From JAODBQ01 sp047602055 (GTDB taxonomy: Bacteria > Actinomycetota > Acidimicrobiia > Acidimicrobiales > Ilumatobacteraceae): a stretch of DNA of 64,000 nt. Under the pieces are notes generated by a model. It saw only the letters and a program-made list of their open reading frames with translations. It had not been told where the DNA came from and did no database searches. Shown one piece after another: positions 1 to 7,933 of this stretch (the stretch's first letter is position 1; each line of letters starts with the position of its first letter). The position numbers and the translations under genes are program-made. The DNA is taken from assembly GCA_047602055.1 (NCBI GenBank), contig JASGIG010000001.1:620001-684000 (forward strand), read 5' to 3'.

Positions 1-451
1 CCACCGCCTCGGCACGCAGCCGCGCCGGCGCCGACGACCCCCAGCACTCGACGAGGTACTCGATGATCACCCGCTCGTAGTCACGGTCGGTCCGGGCGTC
101 CTCGTCCTGCAGGGCCGACACCGAGCCGAGCAGCCCGTAGCGGATCCGCCGTGCCGGCGTGTGCTGGTTCAGCCCGCCGCTCATCGTCAGGACCAGGTGG
201 GGCAAGGGGTTGGCGTGGACATCACCGCGGCCGAGCCGGGTCCGGAACGACTCGACGCGCTCGGCGTGGTCCGGGAAGGCGGCAGCCGCCTTCGTCGCGA
301 AGTGCAGGAAGAACGTGCGCTGGCTGACCCCGGCGGCGACGACGATCTGCTCGACGGTGGTGTCGTCGAAGCCCTGCTCGGCGAACAGGCGCAGGGCGTG
401 GTCGGCCAGGTTCTGGCGGGTGCGCATGCGCTGCAGCTGACGCTGGTTCAC
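1..451 (-). CDS. TetR-family regulator, C-terminus off the window
   Basis: Partial gene running leftward off the window edge; about 150 residues are present. A TetR helix-turn-helix is seen at about residues 12-54 (FAEQGFDD, then VVAAGVSQRTFFLHFATK), followed by the start of the ligand-binding domain. I chose the GTG at 451 because GGAGG lies 8 nt upstream; an in-frame GTG at 472 and an ATG at 427 are alternatives. The gene diverges from the ABC importer operon starting at 572, and a dyad lies between them at 532-553, so I infer that it controls that operon. The inducer is unknown and the full ligand domain is not visible. Confidence 0.85.
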   Translation of the reverse strand, partial: MNQRQLQRMRTRQNLADHALRLFAEQGFDDTTVEQIVVAAGVSQRTFFLHFATKAAAAFPDHAERVESFRTRLGRGDVHANPLPHLVLTMSGGLNQHTPARRIRYGLLGSVSALQDEDARTDRDYERVIIEYLVECWGSSAPARLRAEAV

Positions 452-531
452 CGCTCCGACCTCCACGCTCACGTGACCGCGCCGTCAACAGTACGCGCGA
501 AGCTTGACGTGCGGCGCCGAGCGCTGTCTAC

Positions 532-553
532 TGCACCCACTGCACCGGGTGCA
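532..553. promoter_or_regulatory. Dyad between the TetR gene and the importer operon, candidate operator
   Basis: Perfect 7-bp arms TGCACCC and GGGTGCA separated by 8 nt, directly upstream of the GGGGGAGGGA ribosome site of the binding-protein gene. Size and position suit a TetR-type operator. That the divergent TetR protein binds here is inference. Confidence 0.5.
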
Positions 554-571
554 TCGAGGGGGAGGGACAAG

Positions 572-2218
572 ATGACTGCTCATCGACTTCGGTCGTGGCG
601 GGCGGCAGCGGCGATCGGCATGAGTGCGGTCGTGCTGCTGGCGGCCTGCAGCAGCGACAAGGGATCGAGCTCCACACAGCCGGCCGGTGCGACGACGACC
701 TCTGGCGGCACGGGTAGCACCCCGGCCGGCGACGGGGAGATGAGCGACAAGCCGCTGGTCATCGCCCGGTCGATGGACGTCAACTCGCTCGACCCGCAAC
801 GGGCGTACTGCGACACCTGCCAGATCTTCATGACCGCGGTGTACGAGACGCTGATCGGCCTCGACCAGGACAACAAGACGCTGATCCCCCGACTGGCCAC
901 GAAGTGGTCGGCCAACGACGACCTCACCGAGTACACGTTCGACCTCGACCCGAACGCCAAGTTCGCCGACGGCACCCAGGTCACCAGCGCCGACGTCAAG
1001 TTCTCGTGGGAGCGCCTGCAGGGCCTGAAGGCCTCCAGCTCGTACCTGGTGAGCCTGATCAAGTCGATCGACGCGTCCGACCCGGCCGTCGTCAAGGTCA
1101 CCCTGAGCCAGTCGAACTCGGCGTTCCTCGCCCAGGTCAACGCCCCGTACCTCGGCATCGTCAACAGCAAGGCGGCCCAGGCCCAGGGCGCGACGACCGA
1201 TCCGGCGACCGACAAGGCGGAGTCCTGGTTCCTGTCGAACTCCGCCGGGAGCGGGGCGTTCGAGCTGGAGTCGTACACCGAGGGCAGCGAGCTGCGGTTC
1301 AAGGCCAACCCCAACTACTGGGGCGCGAACAAGCCGAAGTTCCCCGAGGTGATCGTCAAGCAGACCGAGACCGCGGTCACCCAGCGCCAGCAGCTCGAGC
1401 AGGGCGCCGTCGACATCGCCATGCAGATCTCGGCCGACACCGCCTCGGGGATGTCCGGCGGCGACGTCGTCGTCCAGCCGGTGCCGAGCTTCAACTTCGT
1501 CTACATGGCGTTGAGCCCCGGGGCCGACGGCGGCGCCGACCTGACGCCGGACGTGCGCCAGGCGATCCGAGACGCGCTCGACTACCAGCACCTCGTCGAG
1601 GTCACCGTCGGCGGCGAGGGGCGGGCGCAGCCGTCGCCGATCCCCAACGGCTTCGCCGGCACCGACGGCCTGGCCGCCCCGGCGCAGAACCTCGACGAGG
1701 CCAAGCGACTGCTCGCCGGCAAGACCTACACGTTCGACGCGACGTACCCGTCGATCAACGTCTACGGCGTCGACTTCTCGACGGCGATGCAGGAGATCCA
1801 GACCGAGCTGAAGGCCGTCGGCATCACGCTCAACCTGAACCCGATCGAGATCTCCGTGTGGGTCGACAAGATCAGCTCCGACGGCATCCCGGTGACGATG
1901 CTGTACTTCGCCCCCGACCACACCGACTCCAGCCAGTACGTGCAGTACTTCGGCATGGTCACCGACTCGCAGTGGTCGACCTGGGGGCGGGTGCCGGTGG
2001 ACCAGAGCCAGGAGGACCTGCTGAGCAAGGCGTTCAGCACGGCCGACGAGTCGGCCCGCGCCGACATCTACCACCAGCTCGCCGAGAAGATGATCGCCGA
2101 CGACGTGATCATCCCGATCGTCAACCCGAACCTGTTCCTGGCCAGCCGCTCGGACATCCACGGGATGCACTACAGCGCCTGCTGCAACCTCGACCTGGCC
2201 ACGCTCAGCCGGGGCTGA
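572..2218 (+). CDS. ABC importer substrate-binding lipoprotein (SBP family 5, peptide/opine type)
   Basis: Extracytoplasmic binding protein of an oligopeptide-type (DppA/OppA) importer, 548 aa. A basic n-region, hydrophobic stretch and lipobox LLAAC put the lipidated cysteine at residue 26, followed by a Ser/Thr/Gly linker. The body shows the family-5 pattern: DVNSLDPQRAY, then AKFADGTQVTSADVKFSWER. The start at 572 follows a strong GGGGGAGGGA site, and upstream in-frame codons lack one. It is first in an operon with two permeases, two ATPases, a sugar kinase and an S1P-lyase-like enzyme. Family members also carry opines, glycosides or nickel, so a peptide substrate is not assured. Confidence 0.93.
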   Translation: MTAHRLRSWRAAAAIGMSAVVLLAACSSDKGSSSTQPAGATTTSGGTGSTPAGDGEMSDKPLVIARSMDVNSLDPQRAYCDTCQIFMTAVYETLIGLDQDNKTLIPRLATKWSANDDLTEYTFDLDPNAKFADGTQVTSADVKFSWERLQGLKASSSYLVSLIKSIDASDPAVVKVTLSQSNSAFLAQVNAPYLGIVNSKAAQAQGATTDPATDKAESWFLSNSAGSGAFELESYTEGSELRFKANPNYWGANKPKFPEVIVKQTETAVTQRQQLEQGAVDIAMQISADTASGMSGGDVVVQPVPSFNFVYMALSPGADGGADLTPDVRQAIRDALDYQHLVEVTVGGEGRAQPSPIPNGFAGTDGLAAPAQNLDEAKRLLAGKTYTFDATYPSINVYGVDFSTAMQEIQTELKAVGITLNLNPIEISVWVDKISSDGIPVTMLYFAPDHTDSSQYVQYFGMVTDSQWSTWGRVPVDQSQEDLLSKAFSTADESARADIYHQLAEKMIADDVIIPIVNPNLFLASRSDIHGMHYSACCNLDLATLSRG

Positions 2219-2256
2219 GCCCTGGACGTGACGAGCCCGACGGACGAGGTGCTGCC

Positions 2257-3270
2257 ATGACGCGGTACCTCGTCCGCCGGCTGGCGATCATGCCGATCCT
2301 GCTGCTCGGCGTGATCACCGCCGTCTTCGTCATCTCCCGGCTGACGCCGGCCGACCCGCTGGTGTCGATCGTCGGCGAGCGCAACCTCAACAGCCCCGAG
2401 ATCGTCGCTGCGGCGAAGGCTCGCTGGGGACTCGACGAGAGCATCCCGGTGCAGTACGGCAAGTACATGAAGAACGTCCTGCGCGGCGACTTCGGGACGT
2501 CGTTCACCACCCGCCGGCCGGTGCTCAGCGACCTGTGGGACCGCCTCCCGGCGACGCTCGAGCTGACCACGTTCGCACTGGTCATCGGCACCGTCGGCGG
2601 CATCGCCCTCGGCATCCTCGCGGCGCGCAAGCGCGACAGCATCGTCGATCACGCCGCCCGCCTCTTCGCCCTGATCGGTTCGTCGCTGCCGGCGTTCTGG
2701 GCGGGGCTGCTCGGGTTGTACATCTTCTACGCGCAGCTCAGCTGGCTGCCCGGCCCGGGCCGCTTCGACCCGCGGGCCACGCCGCCCGGGCGGATCACCG
2801 GCTTCTACACGATCGACGCGCTGCTGCACGCCGACCTCGGCGCGTTCTGGGACGCGTTCGAGCACCTGCTCCTGCCGGGGATCGTGCTCGGCTGGGGCGT
2901 GATCGGCATCGTCACCCGGCTGGTGCGGGCCAGCCTGCTCGACGAGTTCTCGATGGAGTACGTGCGCGTCGCCCGGGCGATGGGGCTGCGCGAGCGGACC
3001 GTCGTCAACCAGCACGCGCTGCGCAACGCGCTGCTCCCGACGATCACGATCGTCGGGTTCTCCTTCGCCTACCTGATCACCGGGGCGGTGCTCACCGAGA
3101 TCGTCTTCTCGTGGCCGGGCCTCGGTTCGTACGCGGTCGAGGCGTCACGCAAGCTCGACTTCCCGGCCATCGTCGGCGTGTCGGCGCTCGGAGCCCTCGC
3201 CTTCCTGCTCACCAACCTGGCCACCGACATCGCCTACGCGTTCGCCGACCCACGGATCCGCCTGTCGTGA
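2257..3270 (+). CDS. ABC importer permease, DppB/OppB type
   Basis: Inner-membrane permease of the family-5 importer, 337 aa. The N-terminus MTRYLVRRLAIMPILLLGV is typical of DppB proteins, with the short conserved TPADP stretch after the first membrane helix. About six hydrophobic segments follow. An EAA-like cytoplasmic loop (EYVRVARAMGLRE) contacts the ATPase. It starts 38 nt after the binding-protein stop and ends 7 nt before the second permease. It should form the heterodimeric channel with the product of 3278-4159. Confidence 0.93.
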   Translation: MTRYLVRRLAIMPILLLGVITAVFVISRLTPADPLVSIVGERNLNSPEIVAAAKARWGLDESIPVQYGKYMKNVLRGDFGTSFTTRRPVLSDLWDRLPATLELTTFALVIGTVGGIALGILAARKRDSIVDHAARLFALIGSSLPAFWAGLLGLYIFYAQLSWLPGPGRFDPRATPPGRITGFYTIDALLHADLGAFWDAFEHLLLPGIVLGWGVIGIVTRLVRASLLDEFSMEYVRVARAMGLRERTVVNQHALRNALLPTITIVGFSFAYLITGAVLTEIVFSWPGLGSYAVEASRKLDFPAIVGVSALGALAFLLTNLATDIAYAFADPRIRLS

Positions 3271-3277
3271 GAGCCCG

Positions 3278-4159
3278 ATGAGCACGCTGCCGCCGCTGGA
3301 GGTGCCGCTCGACGCGGTCACCCACACCGGGACGTTCAAGCGCAGGCGCCGCCCGGCGTGGCGCCGCGGGCCGGCGCTGGTCGGGTTGACGATCCTCGGC
3401 ATCTGGATCCTGGTGGCGATCACCCTGCCGCTGTGGACCCCGTTCGATCCGCTCGCGCCGGTGGGCGCCCGCCTGCAGTCGCCGAGCGGCTCGCACTGGA
3501 TGGGCACCGACGCGCTCGGCCGCGACGTGTTCACCCGGGCGCTGTGGGGCGCACGGGTGTCGCTGCCGGTGGCTGCGGCCGTCATCGCCGCGGCCGTGCT
3601 GCTCGGCACCATTGTCGGCGCGGTGGCCGGGTTCGTCGGCGGCTGGATCGACACCGCGCTGATGCGTCTCGTCGACATCACCATGGCGTTCCCGCCGATC
3701 CTGTTGGCGATGGCGATCACCGCATCGCTGGGCCCGAGCATCCGCAACGCGGTCATCGCCATGGCCCTGGTGTGGTGGCCGATCTACGCCCGCCTGCTGC
3801 GCGGCCAGGTGGTGGCCGTGCGCCAGCGCGACTTCGTCGACTCGGCGATCGCCGCCGGCGCCTCGCGCTGGCTGACGCTGCGCCGCTACATCCTGCCGAT
3901 GTCGTACACGCCGGTGCTGGTCAATGCGACGATGGACTTCGGGCAGGTCGTCCTGCTGGTCGCCTCGCTGAGCTTCATCGGCCTCGGCGCCCGGCCACCG
4001 TCGCCGGAGTGGGGGGCGATGATCACCGAGGGGGCGACGAACTTCTACCAGTGGTGGATCGCCGCCGCACCGGGCATCGCCATCCTCACCGTCGTGCTCG
4101 CGTTCAACTTCGTCGGCGACGGCCTGCGCGACACGTTCGACGTCCGGGACAGCGCATGA
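3278..4159 (+). CDS. ABC importer permease, DppC/OppC type
   Basis: Second permease of the importer, 293 aa. It has a long cytoplasmic N-terminus, one membrane helix (VGLTILGIWILVAITLP) and the DppC hallmark HWMGTDALGRDVFTRALWG, then the transport domain with an EAA loop (DFVDSAIAAGASRW). The stop overlaps the start of the first ATPase in an ATGA junction, so translation is probably coupled. It partners the DppB-like protein encoded just upstream. Confidence 0.93.
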   Translation: MSTLPPLEVPLDAVTHTGTFKRRRRPAWRRGPALVGLTILGIWILVAITLPLWTPFDPLAPVGARLQSPSGSHWMGTDALGRDVFTRALWGARVSLPVAAAVIAAAVLLGTIVGAVAGFVGGWIDTALMRLVDITMAFPPILLAMAITASLGPSIRNAVIAMALVWWPIYARLLRGQVVAVRQRDFVDSAIAAGASRWLTLRRYILPMSYTPVLVNATMDFGQVVLLVASLSFIGLGARPPSPEWGAMITEGATNFYQWWIAAAPGIAILTVVLAFNFVGDGLRDTFDVRDSA

Positions 4160-5172
4160 CCGCGTCGACCGAGCAACCGGTGCAGCCGGTGCAGCCCGTG
4201 CTGCAGCTGCGCGACCTGCGGGTCACGTTCGACACGCCGGCCGGGCCGGCGCGGGCGGTGCGCGGCATCGACCTCGACGTGCTGGCGGGCGAGGCGCTCG
4301 CGGTCGTCGGCGAGAGCGGCTCGGGCAAGAGCGTGACGATGCTGGCGACGCTCGGGCTGCTGCCGCCCGGGACGCGGGTCACCGGGTCGGCCGTGTACCG
4401 CGGCACCGAGCTGATCGGCCTCGCCCCGGCGAAGCTGCGCGCCGTGCGCGGGGCGAAGATCTCGATCGTCTTCCAGGACCCGATGACGTCGCTCAACCCG
4501 GTGCTGACCGTCGGCCGCCAGCTCGACATGGTGATGCGCGCCCACGACCCGGCGCTGTCCAAGCGGGTCAGCCGCCGGCGCGCCGTCGACCTGCTCGGCC
4601 AGGTGGCCATCGCCCAGCCGCAGCGGCGCGTCGACGCCTACCCGCACGAGCTGTCCGGCGGGATGCGCCAGCGGGTGATGATCGCCATGGCCATCGCCAA
4701 CGAGCCCGAGGTGCTCATCGCCGACGAGCCGACCACCGCGCTCGACGTCACCGTGCAGGCCCAGATCATGGACGTGCTCGCCACGCTGCAGCGCGACCGC
4801 GGCCTGGCGCTGGTGCTGATCACCCACGACCTCGGTGTCGTCGCCGGGACCACCGACCGGGTGGCGGTGATGTACGCCGGGCGGATCGCCGAGCACGGCG
4901 CCGTGCGACCGGTGTTCGCCGCGCCGGGCCACCCGTACACCCGCGGCCTGCTGCAGTGCCTGCCGCGGCTGGACCGGCGCAGCGAGGTGCAGGCCGCGAT
5001 CCCCGGCGTCCCACCGTCGCCGGTGTCGCTGCCGCCGGGTTGCCCGTTCGAGCCACGCTGTCTCTTGGCGGTCCCGGCCTGCACCGAGCACGAGCCGGTG
5101 CTCGTCGCCCACGGTGCGAGTGCCGTCGCCTGCTCGGTGGTCGCCCCCGAGAGCGAGATGATGCAGCGATGA
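4156..5172 (+). CDS. ABC importer ATPase, DppD/OppD type
   Basis: ATP-binding subunit, 338 aa. Walker A GESGSGKS lies at residues 52-59, with a Q-loop (FQDPMTSLNP), signature LSGGMRQR, Walker B (VLIADEPTTALD) and H-loop (ITHDLG). The C-terminal oligopeptide-transporter extension is present with its cysteine-rich end (CPFEPRCLLAVPAC), which in this family can hold an Fe-S cluster. It overlaps both neighbours by ATGA. The subunit pairs with the next ATPase to power the importer. Confidence 0.94.
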   Translation: MTASTEQPVQPVQPVLQLRDLRVTFDTPAGPARAVRGIDLDVLAGEALAVVGESGSGKSVTMLATLGLLPPGTRVTGSAVYRGTELIGLAPAKLRAVRGAKISIVFQDPMTSLNPVLTVGRQLDMVMRAHDPALSKRVSRRRAVDLLGQVAIAQPQRRVDAYPHELSGGMRQRVMIAMAIANEPEVLIADEPTTALDVTVQAQIMDVLATLQRDRGLALVLITHDLGVVAGTTDRVAVMYAGRIAEHGAVRPVFAAPGHPYTRGLLQCLPRLDRRSEVQAAIPGVPPSPVSLPPGCPFEPRCLLAVPACTEHEPVLVAHGASAVACSVVAPESEMMQR

Positions 5173-6209
5173 ACGAGACCGGGCCGCCGCTGCTCGCCGT
5201 GCGCGACCTCGTCATGGAGTTCAAGGTCCGCGAGCACAACCGCCGCGCCGTCGTCCACGCGGTGAGCGGGGTCAGCTTCGACGTGTTCGCCGGGCAGACG
5301 CTGGCGCTCGTCGGCGAGTCCGGCTGCGGCAAGTCGACGACCGGGCGATGCATCCTGCGCCTCAGCGACCCGACGTCGGGCTCGATCGTGTTCCAGGGCC
5401 GCGACATCGCCCGCCTGGCGTACGGGGCGATGCGGCCGCTGCGCCGCCACCTGCAGATCGTCTTCCAGGACCCGCAGGCCTCGCTGCACCCGCGGATGAC
5501 GGTGCGCCGCCTGCTGGCCGAGCCACTGGAGATCCACGGCGACCCGCCCGAGCGCGTCGCCGCCCGCGTCGACGAGCTGATCGGGCTCGTCCAGCTGCGC
5601 CCCGAGCACCTCGACCGCTACCCGCACGAGTTCTCCGGCGGGCAGCGCCAGCGCGTCGTCATCGCCCGCGCCCTGGCCATCTCGCCGGCGCTGCTGGTGC
5701 TCGACGAGCCGGTCAGCGCGCTCGACGTCAGCATCCAGGCCGAGGTCGTCCGCCTGCTCGCCGACCTGCGCGAGCGGCTCGGGCTGTCGTACGTGTTCAT
5801 CGCCCACGACCTCGCCGTCGTCCGCCAGATCGCCGACCGGGTGGCGGTGATGTACCTCGGCAAGATCGTCGAGATCGGCGCGGCCGACGCGGTCTACGAC
5901 AGCCCGCAGCACCCGTACAGCCAGGCGCTGCTGTCGGCGGTGCCGATCCCCGACCCGGAGGTGCAGTCGGGCCGGCGGCGGATCGTCCTGTCGGGCGAGC
6001 TGCCCAGCCCGATCGACCCGCCGACGGGGTGCCGGTTCCGCACCCGCTGCTGGCGCGCCGAGGAGCGCTGCGCCACCGAGGAGCCGCTGCTCACCACGAC
6101 CGGCGACGGCGCGGCCGACCATCAGGTGGCCTGCCACTTCCCCGGCGACCTCGGCGACGCCCCGAGCCATCTGGAGCACCTGGCCGTCGACGAAGGAGCG
6201 CCGGCATGA
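5169..6209 (+). CDS. ABC importer ATPase, DppF/OppF type
   Basis: Second ATP-binding subunit, 346 aa. Walker A GESGCGKST is at about residues 49-57, with Q-loop FQDPQASLHP, signature FSGGQRQR, Walker B LVLDEPVSALD and H-loop IAHDLA. The C-terminal extension has CRFRTRCWRAEERC, the cysteine pattern common in OppF/DppF. The start overlaps the previous stop. A 148-bp gap with two palindromes separates it from the kinase gene, so the kinase and lyase may be read through or expressed separately. Confidence 0.94.
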   Translation: MNETGPPLLAVRDLVMEFKVREHNRRAVVHAVSGVSFDVFAGQTLALVGESGCGKSTTGRCILRLSDPTSGSIVFQGRDIARLAYGAMRPLRRHLQIVFQDPQASLHPRMTVRRLLAEPLEIHGDPPERVAARVDELIGLVQLRPEHLDRYPHEFSGGQRQRVVIARALAISPALLVLDEPVSALDVSIQAEVVRLLADLRERLGLSYVFIAHDLAVVRQIADRVAVMYLGKIVEIGAADAVYDSPQHPYSQALLSAVPIPDPEVQSGRRRIVLSGELPSPIDPPTGCRFRTRCWRAEERCATEEPLLTTTGDGAADHQVACHFPGDLGDAPSHLEHLAVDEGAPA

Positions 6210-6233
6210 CCGCCGTCTCGATGCGACCGCAGT

Positions 6234-6276
6234 GCGATTCGAGATGTGCCGCGCCCGTGCGCACATCTCGAATCGC
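6234..6276. repeat. Perfect 16-bp-arm palindrome, copy 1
   Basis: Arms 6234-6249 and 6261-6276 (GCGATTCGAGATGTGC and its exact complement) flank an 11-nt loop. It lies between the DppF-like gene and the kinase. A near-identical copy follows at 6296-6338, with 39 of 43 bases shared by my count. There is no T-run, so a simple terminator is less likely than an interspersed palindromic repeat or an RNA-processing hairpin. Confidence 0.8.
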
Positions 6277-6295
6277 GGCGAGCGCCGGCGGCGGG

Positions 6296-6338
6296 ACGAT
6301 GCGAGATGTGCCGTGCCGGTGCGCACATCTCGAATCGC
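6296..6338. repeat. Palindrome copy 2
   Basis: Second copy of the 6234-6276 element. The inner 10-bp arms (6302-6311 and 6323-6332) and the 11-nt loop are kept. Two outer bases of the left arm are changed, so the outer pairing is weaker. It ends about 20 nt before the kinase GTG and may affect kinase translation. Confidence 0.75.
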
Positions 6339-6357
6339 GGACGAACGGGCGGGCTTC

Positions 6358-7933
6358 GTGAGCGGTAGGCACGTGGTCGCCGTCGATCTCGGGACAACGG
6401 GGTTGAAGGTCGCCGTCGTCGACCCGGCCGGGCGCGTGCTCGGCCACGCCGGCGAGGTGCTGCCGCTGGTCGTCGGCGACGACGGCAGCGCGGAGCAGGA
6501 TCCCGAGGGTTGGTGGGAGGCGCTCGGCCGGTGTGCGCGCGGCGCTGTCGCGTGCCGGCGTCCGCAGCGACGAGGTCGGCACGATCGCCGTCACCAGCCA
6601 GTACTCGAGCACCGTCGCCGTCGCCGCCGGCGGCACGCCGCTGGCACCGGCGGTGATGTGGATGGACGCCCGGTCGCCGGCGCACAGCCCGTTCGCCGCG
6701 GCCCCGGGTCGAGCGCGGCGGTGGACGGAGATCCACGGCCAACCGCCGCTGCCCGGCGGCCGGCTCGGCCAGGTCGCCATGTTCCGCAACGTCTTCCCGG
6801 ACGTGCACGAGGCCGCGGCGGCGTTCGTCGAGCCGATGGACGCGCTCGCCGCCCGGCTCACCGGGCACGTCACCGCGACGCAGAACACGATGTTCCCGCT
6901 CGGGGTGATCGACAACTCGGTGTGGGGCGTCACCGAGTACGACGACGAGCTCGTCGAGCTGGCCGGCGTCGACCCGAGCCGCCTGCCACCGCTGGTCCCG
7001 CTCGGCAGCCCGCGAGGCACGCTGTCGCCGAGCGCCGCGGCACACCTCGGGCTGTCGACGAACGTCGTCGTTGCAAATGCAACGATCGACTCCGTCACCT
7101 CCGCGATCGGCACCGGCGCCCGCCTGCCCAGCCGCTGCGGTCTGATCATCGGCACGACGTCGGTGGTCGCCACCCACGTCCCCAGCCCACGGCTCGACGA
7201 GGCCCACGGGCTGTTCACCGCACCCAGCCCGCTGCCCAGCAGCTGGTTCGTCGTCGCCGAGAACGGCATCGGCGGCAAGGCCCTCGACGTCTTCGTCAAC
7301 AACCTCGTCTACCCCGACGACGGCCTCGGCCCGCCGCTGCCCGACGACGCGTTCGAGCGGGTCGTCGACGCCGCGGCCGCCGTGCCGGCCGGGGCCAACG
7401 GCGTGATGTTCCTGCCCTGGCTCGTCGGCTCGATGGCGCCGGGATGGGACCGTCACCTGCGCGGCGCGTTCGCCAACCTCGACCTGTCCTCGACGCGCGC
7501 CGACCTGGCCCGCGCCGTGCTCGAAGGCGTCGCGCTGAACGCGGTGTGGCTGATCCCCCACGTCGCCGCGCTGGCCGGGTCGGCGGACCGCTCGATCTCG
7601 TTCGGCGGCGGGGGCGCCCGCTCGCCGATGTGGGGGCAGCTGCTCGCCGACGTGCTCGGCGCCGACGTCCGCCGGCTGGCCAACCCGCACGTCACCAACG
7701 CCCAGGGCGCGGCGCTGCTCGCGCTCGTCGAGGCCGGCGAGATGACGTGGGACGACGCCGACGCGGCCCTGTCGGTGGCCGAGGTCCACCACCCCGATCC
7801 CGCCGTCGCCGAGACGTACCGGCGGCTGCTCGACGCGTTCGTCGACGCCCACGAGCGGTGGAACCCGACGTTCCGCATCCTCAACTCCCGAGCGCCCGCC
7901 GCGGTGCCCGACTCCCAGGAGGTCCCCACATGA
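6358..7933 (+). CDS. FGGY-family carbohydrate kinase, frameshifted near 6530
   Basis: ATP-dependent sugar or polyol kinase of the xylulokinase/glycerol kinase family, about 525 codons. The N-terminus (VVAVDLGTTGLKVAVVD, residues about 6-22) is in one frame to about 6530. The rest, from VRAALSRAGVRSDEVG on, is in the next frame through SFGGGGARSPMWGQLLADV and the C-terminal domain. One extra base, or two missing, near 6529-6535 would explain this. I read it as one gene with a sequencing indel or a recent mutation. Its stop overlaps the lyase start (ATGA). The substrate cannot be named from sequence; context suggests an imported polyol or amino-polyol. Confidence 0.82.

Noticed and set aside
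485..2170. Long open frame antisense to the binding-protein gene
   Set aside because: Val/Arg/Asp-rich shadow with no domain; caused by high-GC codon bias of the real plus-strand gene. Many similar antisense frames in the window were dropped for the same reason.
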